The notes beneath the pieces are model-generated. The model saw nothing but the letters and a program-made list of their open reading frames with translations. It had not been told where the DNA came from and did no database searches. From Paramacrobiotus richtersi (taxonomy: Eukaryota; Tardigrada; Eutardigrada; Parachela; Macrobiotidae): a DNA stretch of 24,776 bases. The position numbers were made by a program, and so were the translations under genes. Positions 8,545 to 23,417 of the stretch are shown here, in pieces. The DNA is taken from NCBI GenBank assembly GCA_034698045.1, contig JAQGAU010000702.1, forward strand, positions 1 through 24,776, given 5' to 3'. The stretch's first letter is position 1. Every line of letters begins with the position of its first letter.

Positions 8545-11213
8545 CTAAGGCTTATACATCATATTGGGCAGCATTGCAAGTTGCTGTAAAATCCTGGTAT
8601 ACAGCATCTTTTCCGCATTCAGCACATCCGCCGTGTCGCCCGCCAACTTGCACTCTTTTCCATACAACAGCGAATAGATCTTCAAGGCCTCCTCTAGACA
8701 ACCCATTCCCTCGGGAAGCGCCTTCTCAAACATCGGCAACAGACGAGCCTGTTCCCTGGGATTGTTTTTCAACATATTCGCTGACATGTGAAACCATTTC
8801 AGGGGGCAATGTCCCGCAGAACGAAGATACTGGGCACGATGTAGGTGATACTTCGGGTAGATTGTGCTGCAAAGTGAAAAGCCGTCATAACCGTGATGTT
8901 ATCGTTCGATGCAATACACCTGAATCAAGAATACACCACAAAATCTGCGATTCCGTACTCCAAACATCGGTACTGTTAAGAATCGTTTTTTTATGTATGG
9001 ACTAATTAAAAACCTTCGCACAGCCCCGCGAAAGTGCCTATATACACAAAAAAATCTCGTGGAACTCTTTATCAGCGTTTCACAGCCTACCGCAGTGCAG
9101 TACTTATACGGAAGTGTCAGTCGGTGTACAGCTAAGTTCACTAACGCTTACGTGATTGAATACACCGTATCCGATTAAACTAACCTACCGGATGCAAGCG
9201 ACCATTTCCAGATACAGCTTCCAGGCCTCCTCATACCGCTCGGTGTCCTCATAGAACATGGCTACATTCCACCCACATACAAAACGCAGATGGGCTTCCG
9301 GTGCCAGAATGCCGGCATTATCCAGTTCTTCCAGCACTCGCATTTTCTTCGGTACTTGCGCCTGCATATTGCGAGCCTCCTCCAGAGCCAAACAAGCTTC
9401 GAACGCCACTTCCTGTGAAGCCAAGAGCTTCTTCAGCTTGCGGAGATTGCCTTCGTTGACAGCACCGCACTGCGGACAAGGTTGTAAGGCTCGATCATCA
9501 CTTGGTATGCGTTCGGAACATCCATTGGTTACGCACTTGAGTGGATTCACTTCAGCATCCTAAAGAACAATCAAGCATAAACCACTTGAAAAGATATCGT
9601 AATCAAAGAATCCTCAACATCCGGTCCGGCAGATCGATGTTACGAAATTTTGGTAAATGCTACAAAACAGAGGCCAACTTGCATATTCTGGAGTGCATTT
9701 ACGACAGTCACAGTCCCTGCCAAACTTCTCCTTGAATAACTCCCGGCGTTGTTTCACGGGCCAAGTAAACGGAAAGTCGGCTGGATCGCAGATATGGGCC
9801 TGAAAACAAACCAGTCTCGTGAATACATGAAAATCACCACCAAACAAAACATAGTGAAAATTTAGGCAAGATTCATTACAGACAACTATTTCCATAATAC
9901 TAGTCATAATAATAGTCATAAAAAAAGTATCATGTCGATGAAAAACCATTAACATCGTACATCATGTAACCCAGTGTATCGAGGAATATCATCCATTGCG
10001 TACAATCGCAGTCGTCTGCCTTGGAAGAGGACCACAACATTGTGATCCGAGCACACAGCAGACAAGGAACTTTTTGGTACATCCGGGAATAATCCAGCTC
10101 CCAGTAACTGAGGCTGACCACCGGTAGTGAAATCAATGATTGGATGCATATTACAGGTGATCCGGCTGAGAATCTCGACAATGGCCGATTCCGGCATAAT
10201 GGGTTGAAAAAAGACGGCTTTTAATAAACCCTGGAAGAACTTCTTCTGGACTGTTTGCGAAATCCTACAAACGAGATGACTGTAGATGTACGGTTCGAGT
10301 AACGAATACGGAGTAGACGAGAACTAAACGTACCCGTTTTTCATTGTCGAAGTTTGCGGATATGGGAACAGTTCAAGAATCTCTTTCACTGCATTCACAG
10401 GACCATCCGTTACCGTCTTCTGGAAAGTAAAACCGTACTTAGTATTAATTAAGAATTTTTGCAAATAAGGAACTAAAAACCGAATGTCGTTCAGAAACAA
10501 AAATTAAACTAACGCCCTTTAGTTTCATGAGAACTACGTCATCAAAACACTGGAAACTTGGAATGCACACACGCTACGAGCCGTAGTCGTCATATTACTT
10601 AATCGTCGAATTCTCAACATGTGCCTTCACGATCTTGAGGAACAACAGCTGCGCTCACCTGAAATTTGTTCATAACTTTGAGCAGCATCAGAATGTTCAT
10701 GGAGAAGAAAGAACTGTCTCCTTCATAGCTGTCAGATTTCCTCATCTGGGCTACTAGTCGGCCGTATTTGGGATCCGGTTCGATTTCCTGTCGGTATTTA
10801 CTGACACGTTGCAGGACATGACATTCCAGCTTGTGCTCCTGCTTCCAGTCCGCACGCTACAACAGGACAACCATTACTGAGTACTGCAGGTGACAATTTC
10901 CGAACAACTACAGTCTACAAATGACTCTACAAAAGCACACCCAAGATTGTACAAGGAACCATTACTGCGCTGAAATACGAACAGTTCGACTGTCAAAACA
11001 GACGCAGTTCAGTGGCATCATTCACACCTGGCAATCTGCATTGCAGTAGCGATATAACTGGCACTGAGTGCAACTCCGTAAATCCGGAGAAGCTTTGAAG
11101 CAATACGCGCAAAGGTTCCTGTGGCAGTTCCACTCGAATGACCAAACCCATGGTTCGCATTCCACGACGATGTCCCCAGCGCGAAACGATGCTTCGCCGG
11201 ATTTCTTCGGCAT
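8545..11213 (-). CDS. SMYD-like protein B: MYND zinc finger with degenerate SET domain (527 aa)
   Basis: A tandem paralogue of SMYD-A with the same seven-exon plan: 11213-11028, 10856-10659, 10419-10334, 10264-9961, 9799-9683, 9559-9189, 8866-8545. Exons 2, 4, 5 and 6 have exactly the lengths of their partners (198, 304, 117, 371 bp). MYND ligands are C35, C38, C48, C51, C57, C61, H70 and C74. The SET region keeps LGAGLFPDVP but has AVCSDHN in place of NHSC and PRYTGLHD in place of GEELTICY, so catalytic loss is shared with A and probably older than the duplication. The post-SET CxCxxC (CDCRKC) and the four-cysteine group of exon 6 are kept. Exon 3 is divergent, and the N and C termini are shorter than in A. 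The intron after exon 5 begins with GCAAGT, a GC-AG border. The ATG at 11213 follows no in-frame upstream ATG. Frame is open throughout, so the gene appears functional. Confidence 0.88.
9560..9682 (-). other. Probable GC-AG intron in SMYD-B
   Basis: On the minus strand exon 5 ends GAATAT and the intron starts GCAAGT, whereas the partner intron in SMYD-A starts GTAAGT after GAATAC. The acceptor is a normal TTCTTTAG. GCAAGT is the usual form of rare GC donors. Retaining this intron would put about 123 extra bases in the message; that is a multiple of three, but in-frame stops occur in it (for example TAG and TGA strings), so it must be spliced for a full-length protein. Confidence 0.7.
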
Positions 11214-11904
11214 CTTCAACACAAGAAATACACGACAGGGAAATTTAACTTACAACTTAACAGCGAAAGTTGTCATCGAAAATCCATGAAAAATGATAGG
11301 CGTAAAGCACATCGCAAACTGAAATACTCGTAAGTACCGTTTCTCCAGGCGTGGCGTGCGGAGGTATCAAACATCTTTGGATATTTCAGCTAGAAAGGAC
11401 TTTGTGTTAAGACTTAAGATCGTACTGTATACAGCGCTTTCAGTCTGGAGAAGCTGGTTTAAGAAGAAAAATAAAGTATAATGTTATTTTTGTTAAATAA
11501 TTAGATAAGTTTTGTTTTTGGACTGAAATAATGCTTGCAGTCGAAACTACGGTACACAATCAGACAAGGGGGCGAGCTAATATCGGATGGGCTCGTTACG
11601 CTGCCAAAGTTTAGTTTACTTGTTAGACTGCGAACTTAAAAACCTGCAAAATAAATAAGTTATAAATACATTTAGTCGTCACTCGTTAATTGTGGAGTAT
11701 GTAGATTCTTGTCGAGCAGTTCCTTCGCTGTTTCATGAAAAAATTCATCCTTGCAGCTTTTGAAATAGTTAGGGACTAAAGGTTTCAGCATGTGTTGGAA
11801 AATCAGGCAGCGTAACCGCAGGACGACGGAGTGGTTCGCTGGATGAAGAATTTCGTGGATTCTGTATTTCTATCTTGTTCGGTGTCTTTGGATGTATACC
11901 AACA
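11214..11904. promoter_or_regulatory. Divergent intergenic region between SMYD-B and IMMP1L
   Basis: About 690 bp separate two start codons on opposite strands, so both promoters should lie here. A TATA-like TATAAATA is present at 11661-11668, and a TCACTC initiator-like string lies at 11679-11684, both oriented toward IMMP1L; the spacing is a little short for a classical TATA/initiator pair, so this is a weak call. No ORF of note is seen. Confidence 0.3.
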
Positions 11905-14084
11905 ATGCGAAAACTTCTTCACCTTCTCGCACTCCCTCGCCGGATTCCCGTGATCCACAGTGGTCTGCAAGTGCCGTTATACTTCCCGTCCTTTATTCGC
12001 AAAACTGCCCGACTCTCGGTGAAGGTCTTCAAGTGGGCTTGCATCATTTATTGCATCAACACGTATTTTGTGGATATCTTTGTGGTACGTATTGTAACAG
12101 TGGGGAATCACGTTTTCTAACTGCTGGATCTTTATGTTACAGTGCATCGGAGGCTCGATGGAGCCCACGATATTCTCCCATGATATTATTCTTACCGAAC
12201 ACTTGACACAACGATTCGGACATTTACGCAGGTAATTTTCTGCTATGCCAAAATATTTTTTAACGTTTTTTTCTCATCGTCATTTCTCTTCAGTTTGTTT
12301 TAGTTTTTTTACGTTATTCTATTCATTATGGATTGCCTAATGTGTGATTACTACTAAATTACGAGTTTATGACTGTTTATCCTCACTTTGTGCTGACAAT
12401 CCAGAAACCTTGTTTTTAACTTTTTAGCACTATGCAGCTTATAATTTTTGCTAGTTTTTGGTTATTTTGTTGTGTCATTTGTTTCGTACGATTATTTATC
12501 CTAAGTTGTGTTGATGTTGTTTAAAAGAAAGACAGGTTGTTTGTGCATAATATTTTTTATGGTTTCAAAAAAATGCTATATTGCAGAAGAAAAACATTTA
12601 TTTTTACATGCATTTACTTTTTCCCAGCTGTGTTTTAAGGATGGAAAATAGGTTTTTCAGATGCTTAACTGTATTTTTTATAAATGTTAGCAGAAGGCAT
12701 TATTTTTTTATACCTCGGAAATCTTAATCATGCAGTGCATTTTAGGTTACACTTACCTAAATTCTTTTTATAATTATCAGCCATGTTTTTGACTGCTTTC
12801 ATAAAGACGTGGCTTGGCTGATGTTGTTTCCCAAATAAACACACATCAAAACGTATGTTTTCCCAAATTCCATTAGTTTTCTGTGTATATGGATAAATTG
12901 TTGGCACGGATTGCTGATCATTGTTTTAGGGTCTGTTTTGCATTACAGAGGCGATGCGGTGATTGCCAGATCTCCACTGGATCCTACGACAATAATCTGC
13001 AAGAGAATCACCGCCAAACATGGAGATCTGGTGTATGATGATCAGTTTAAGCCCGTCAAAGTAAGGAGATTATATTTTTGTCTACAATAAATGCTTCCTT
13101 TCTAAACATAGGATTACTGCATTATTTTGTTGCCGGTCAAATAAATATAAATTCTAAATAAATTTTGAGTTTAAAAAAAAATATAAATATTCTAAATAAA
13201 TTCTGAGATCTGATTTCGCTGCTTCTGATGAACGTTGACTTGTGACAGGAATCATTGTAAATTATTTTTAACCATAATTTATATAATTTTGGATGATGTT
13301 TTTTCAGAATGTGCGTTTCGAAAAAAATTACGTCATTTTTCTTTTAAAAAACATACAAGTTTTTCATCAAGGTGATGTTTATTTCCGTGGTGTAGTTGTT
13401 GTTTTGTTCGGATTTCGGTAAAATTTTTACGGTTCTGTGTGAGATGATCGTTTCATTATCGTATTAGGTTCCTCGTGGACATGTGTGGCTGGAGGGAGAT
13501 AATCCCAGTGATAGCTTTGATTCGCGCCGATATGGTCAGTAATGAAACAGTATTGCACCACCTGATTAACTTTTCATCTTCTGCTTCTTGCAGGGCCCGT
13601 TGCTGAAGGTCTGATTTTGTCCAAAATTCTTGTGCGGGTATGTGCAAAAAATTAGTTCGCATTTTTATAAACATAAATTACTTCGAACGGTTTTTTCAGT
13701 TTTTTGGCTATATTGATTGAGCAGGATAGAACGTCAGTTTACTCTCTTTTTCGCAAACGGTTAATAAAAATCAAAATCACATTGAAATTGTATAGTTTGT
13801 GGTGTCTTACAGCTGAATACAATTTTTAACCAGAATTTGTATATTTTCGAATACTTGATGATTTTTCTAAACCTGTACGGTGCGGAAAAAGGTTACATGA
13901 ACTTGATTGTTTCGAATTTCTGGTTTGATTTAATGTTGGCTTATTGCAGGTTTGGCCACCGAACCGATTCGGTAATCTAGCGGATTATCGGCGAAAACCG
14001 TTAGACGGCGAAGATTTCGAAGCGGATGATTATCTTATCCCGACAAATCCGAGATTCGGTGATACTATTAGATTTCGCAGATGA
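11905..14084 (+). CDS. IMMP1L: Mitochondrial inner membrane protease subunit 1 (signal peptidase S26 family)
   Basis: Six exons, 11905-12084, 12143-12231, 12949-13060, 13468-13534, 13594-13637 and 13950-14084, join in phase into 208 residues. The enzyme sits in the mitochondrial inner membrane and removes sorting signals from intermembrane-space proteins with a serine-lysine dyad. The serine is S65 in CIGGSMEPT and the lysine K108 in IICKRI, equal to S40 and K83 of the human protein. Family blocks RGDAVIARSPLDP, VPRGHVWLEGDN and DSRRYGPVAEGLI follow in order. SMEPT and the C-terminal block favour subunit 1 over IMMP2L. The start is the ATG at 11905; residues 1-45 are basic and hydrophobic, about 25 longer than in the human protein, and residues 46-60 form the membrane anchor. 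The C terminus carries an acidic, then basic extension. Introns 2 and 3 are long and T-rich on the coding strand. Confidence 0.93.
13143..13207. repeat. Imperfect direct repeat in IMMP1L intron 3
   Basis: Two neighbouring copies of about 28 bp, of the form AAATATAAA(TA)TTCTAAATAAATT(T/C)TGAG, separated by a poly-A run. The whole intron is AT-rich and the repeat is a simple local duplication. Confidence 0.55.
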
Positions 14085-14614
14085 GGTTGTCTTTCTGGGG
14101 AATTTTAACCGTTGTCGCATTTCTGATGTGTGATATTCGAGATTTTGTAAATATGTACATAACCGGAATCTATTTGTTTTCGAAATGAACATGTTTAATT
14201 TGAGTTAAAGTTTGTGTGGTTGTTTAATCGTTTAACCGGTTGTTCTAATAAAATCTGCAATAAATACATTGTTTTATTTACTATGTAGCCATTTTCCCAG
14301 GAAACATCAATTAAACTGGTAAATAATTCATTTGCATTCCAAACCATACTGCACTGCATCCCGTAATAAATTAGTATATACAATCGAATTAAACTCCATC
14401 TACTAATCAAAACACACATACAGCTGCACACTTGCATTGAGTAAAATAATACGCATCATGGGTGAAAATCAAAACCCGTCAAACACTGAGTGAAAGAAGA
14501 GAACAATCAGGTTAATACCACAACTATGCACCGGAGTCTTTTTTGGTAAGAAAAAACGAGTAAACGAACACTCCCACGGCCCCCACCCAGGGGGCAGGAT
14601 GTCCAGGGGTTTCA
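14085..14614. other. Convergent 3' region between IMMP1L and PHTF
   Basis: About 530 bp between the two stop codons, on opposite strands. It contains the 3' UTR and poly(A) signals of IMMP1L. An AATAAA for the opposite strand occurs at 14278-14273, so PHTF messages reaching it would overlap IMMP1L messages in antisense. No coding sequence is seen. Confidence 0.5.
14247..14264 (+). terminator. Two poly(A) signals for IMMP1L
   Basis: Two AATAAA hexamers (14247-14252 and 14259-14264) lie 163-180 bp after the IMMP1L stop and are followed by a T-rich stretch near 14268-14280, the usual arrangement for cleavage and polyadenylation. Confidence 0.65.
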
Positions 14615-19891
<5,277 letters not shown>

Positions 19892-21209
19892 TCCCCCTCG
19901 AACGTAGAGTTCCTACAACCAGCAGAGAACTGCAGCCAGCATCAACCAACAGTGTCGCGTGCCATTGGCAATCTGTGGATTCTTTGCAATGATAAAGAAA
20001 CTCAAAACTACTTGAATCGCGCATGACAAATCGACCGCATACTGCTCACATTTAACATTCGGATTCTTTCGAAAATCTAAAAATAAAGACGCGCCGAAGA
20101 CCCTGGGAGCGTGATAAAGATGGTGCCAAATGAGACGGAAACGGAGAGCGCGGAGCAGCCACAGAGTGAAGATGAGAGACTGCAGATGTGTGTGCGAATT
20201 GGCAGCTGTACAGAAGCGCTGCTGAATCGCTGATTCACGTTCAGCTGCGGCTATATTGATTTGGCGACTGTTGCGCGCGTGGTGGAATGCGATCTGGGGT
20301 GTGTTGAAACAGTACATTCAAAGGTTGAGAAAATCCAGAGCTTATCCATTGACATCAAACAGACAAACAGGAGAAAATACGTCAGAGAGAAGAAAGAGGG
20401 AATGGATTCCTTTTAGTGGGATCCGTGCAAACAAAAAATACATTCCTGCACTGGAATATGCACGCTGCTACAGGGAAACTAGAGATCAGCGCTATTATTC
20501 GAATATCGTCCTGTTCCTCGCAAATTCGCATTAATCGCGACGCCTAAGCACGATACCGACAAAAAACTCTGCTTCTCTCAGAAAACTTTCTTTTAAACTT
20601 GTCCATATTCATTTTCTAGTATTTTGCCGTTTCCTGTTCGAGGAGAAGCTGGCAGCTGCGGTCCAGCCAATAGCGTTTGTCCAGTAATACGAGGCGCAAA
20701 CGTATCAAATGCCGGTAACTTGTCACCGCGTCAATTTCCGGTCGGTCAGATTTTTTATTATTTGACAAATTGATCAGAAACTTTTTGTTACATTTTTTAC
20801 CTAAAGAAGTTTAGCAGATGTATACTTTTCAGTCTTTAAACTTACGGTGATTCGACAATTAACGATGGCCTAATCAAATTAAACGGAAGGTGGGTTACGA
20901 GCAGAATCATCGGTATAATCGGGTCAATTTTCTAACGGAATCTGTCAGATTACTGCATATCAAATTACCAGCGACCGTAATGAAACCCAAAAGTCGAGAC
21001 TCAACGAACATTAGCGTAGACGAGTAGGGAAGCAAATGTTAAATTCCAAAGTGTTTTTCCGGCTGAAAAATCGAACATTTCCTTCGAAGAATCGAAGGGA
21101 ATGATGTATGTGTATATATAGCAAATACGGTCAAATTAGCGGCAATCAGCTGTTTGATTGTATCGCAAAACGTTTAAATGGCGTACGCATTCTACTATTA
21201 CGTTTGTAG

Positions 21210-21440
21210 GCCCTACAGGGTGAATCACTCATTAAGCGGTAAGCTTTTTTTACGGTAAAAATGGTAGAGCCCATTTTCTATCGATTTGGACTGAAAAGTG
21301 GGAAAGTGATTAATTTGACCGAATTATTCATCATACTATGAGTATGGTCCAGCGCACCCGAATCCAGCTCACGATTTACGCAAATTGGGATCCATCATTC
21401 AAGGGTATATCTTCATGAGCAATTAGGGTAATCGATAATA
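21210..21440. mobile_element. Possible terminus of an unclassified transposable element
   Basis: TACAGGGTGAATCACTCATTAAG at 21210-21232 resembles the TACAGGGTG ends often seen on invertebrate DNA transposons and MITE-like repeats. I could not find a matching inverted end nearby, nor a target-site duplication or transposase frame, so this is only a resemblance. Confidence 0.2.
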
Positions 21441-21524
21441 ATATTATATTATTAACTTGAACTGATCTCTCTACAGCTGAATAGTCTCACTACTCGACGA
21501 TCTTTTGAAACCGTTATGTACAGT

Positions 21525-21627
21525 AATATATAAACAGTTTTTACCAAATTATATATTAGATTGTTAAATTATATTATATAATTATGTTATATTATTAAAT
21601 TATATATTAAATTATAATTATACAGAA
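21525..21627. repeat. AT-rich low-complexity block
   Basis: Nearly pure A and T, with AAATTATATATTA recurring at about 21547 and 21597 and several nested palindromes (ATATTATATAAT type). A smaller similar run, ATAATATTATATTATTAA, lies at about 21437-21455. It flanks the possible element terminus on its right side. Confidence 0.6.
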
Positions 21628-23086
21628 ATTACTCAAGGGTGCCATAGTAAATACTGATCAGTTTGACTGGGTTTGTGACAGAAATTTCTCCCCATGTTTT
21701 TCTCAGATAACGTTTTGTGGGGGTTGCATGCACGTGCACCTTCCTTTCGAACTGTAATTCAAAACCACGCGGTAATGGTTATTAAATTAATGCAGGATTA
21801 ATGCCTCGCAGTCTCTGCCCACCCACAATCCGTCGATCCTAGAATTGTCAGATATTTTCAAAGTAAGACATAATATTTTGATACGCATTTCTTGACAAAA
21901 AGAACCGATTTGATGGTAAAATTGGACCTCCAGAGATACATTCAAGGAGGGTGTGTCTATGGTGGGAACTGCTCAATCCACCGAGCCGGCTTTCGTGGAT
22001 TTATTCGCAAAGGGCATAAGTATCTGCACCTGTGTAATACGAAGTACATGACTTACTAACAATACATAATTATGATCATAAGCGAAATATTAGTTGAAGT
22101 ATTGCTTTTATGTAACCGAGATATTAGTGCTCATAAGAATATGTACTTACTCGTCATTTTTGCATTGCAAGGTAATGTCACGATTGAATATAATACAGGG
22201 CGTAATTTTTTCGTATCTTGCTGACACTGATAGGCGCAAGCATGTAACAGGTACATTATGCGACGATAGATTTTTCGAAAATGCTGTGTGATATTCGTAT
22301 GGAAATTTGGAAGCACAAGTAAATGTAAATTAAAATCATTTCCGCCGTTGATAATGTTATTGCATACTTTTACGGTATACCTGTCGACCGGTATACTTTT
22401 GCAGAAATACGTACATGTACAACAGAATTATTATTTCAGAATTATACAGTACATCGCGATACAATTAATCTGATACGTACGAAGAAATGGAGTGTCCGGC
22501 ATATAAATTCGTAAATATTTAATTCCACCATTACTTATCGTCGAACCAATTTCGTTCACTCACAATCAGTGTCCTGCAGGCCTTGAAGTCTGGCCTTCAG
22601 TTCAATATCCTTGCATAACGCCCTTGCGTATACCCCACATGCATTCATCATTCGGTTTAAATAAATCTACAGTACAATTCAGAAATAAATTATCTTTAAT
22701 GCGCATGCTGACTGCCGCGGTCCACAAGTCCATATTTAATATCATTGTGACAACCAACAGACAACGTTATTAGATCGACATAGCTCCCAGGTACTCAATT
22801 ACCGTTGTAAGTACATGAGCAGGTTGGCATTTAACAGCTGTGTACACTGCCGGTACCGATTTAAAACTGTTGATACTAACTGCAAACATCTTTGTAACTA
22901 GACGGTACCGTAAGAAAATTGTGGATATAAGTAGCGTAACATATGTAAACGTCGATGTTGTAGTTCGATCCGTGAGTACAATATTTAGTCCAACTGTAAG
23001 TAAAATAATGTACAAATGTATAAATGTAGTGGAGATACGGTACTCCATCCACCGGAGGCTTTGAAATCACAGACAGGCTCCCGTAA

Positions 23087-23417
23087 CTATCCCTTACGCG
23101 GCCCGACACCCGGTGACGACTGCGACGGTACTGGCTTCAGTTCGGCTTGCGTCAGTTTGGTGGGATCGAACTTATCCGAGTGGATGACAACGCTCGGTGC
23201 ACACATGTTATTCAGGCTGTCCACCGGTCTGGCGAAGCAGGAGGTACTGCAAAACAACAGAATCATTAGATTTGGGAGGACTGCAGCATGCTATTGGTTC
23301 AGAATTTACGAACGTCACATTTTGCTGAAAGTGTAAAGAATAGGAAGTCTTTTCCTTAGCGGTGGTGGTGAGAAACTGTCACCCGGTCAATACCAAGCGA
23401 GGGTCACCGTTTGTCAT
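23087..23417 (-). CDS. Probable small two-exon gene, unknown protein (64 aa as modelled)
   Basis: I do not recognise this protein with certainty. The 3' exon, 23246-23087, follows a strong acceptor (TTGTTTTGCAG) and is open in only one of three frames, ending at TAG after 52 codons. The upstream exon, 23417-23383, begins with an ATG with A at -3, encodes MTNGDPRLVLT and ends ACCGG before a GTGACA donor, leaving two bases that fit the single base opening the next exon; the intron is 136 bp. The C-terminal part has the string SDKFDPTKLTQAELKPVPSQ, faintly like the actin-binding beta-thymosin/WH2 pattern (F-D-x-x-K-L ... K-x-x-L-P-S), which is a suggestion only. The frame also stays open upstream to an acceptor at 23508-23509, so the first exon may be internal and the protein longer, with earlier exons to the right. 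Confidence 0.38.

Larger units (their letters stand above)
19892..23086. other. AT-rich non-coding stretch upstream of PHTF
   Basis: This 3.2-kb stretch must include the PHTF promoter and 5' UTR. A CCAAT box (20667-20671, plus strand) lies in a locally GC-richer patch at 20630-20720, a candidate promoter element. Two minus-strand frames are open there (stops at 20616 and nearby), but because both are open the coding signal is ambiguous. From 21440 to 21630 the DNA is extremely AT-rich. Nothing between 21640 and 23086 is recognisable as a gene. Confidence 0.4.

Noticed and set aside
8493-9005. 170-codon plus-strand ORF
   Set aside because: Antisense to SMYD-B exon 7, its splice site and the adjacent intron; no domain resemblance.
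11875-11904. Upstream extension of the IMMP1L first exon
   Set aside because: The extension begins with TTG, not ATG; the first ATG in the frame is at 11905.
20119-20232. 37-codon plus-strand ORF rich in glutamate (MVPNETETES start)
   Set aside because: Too short to support alone and without a donor or neighbouring exon.
20616-20800. Possible terminal coding exon on the minus strand
   Set aside because: Two overlapping frames are open and neither resembles a known family, so the signal may only reflect a GC-richer promoter patch with a CCAAT box.
22770-23064. Opposed ORFs of 74-92 codons next to the small gene
   Set aside because: The plus-strand one lacks an ATG at its start, and the minus-strand one lies in the probable 3' region of the small gene; neither shows family features.
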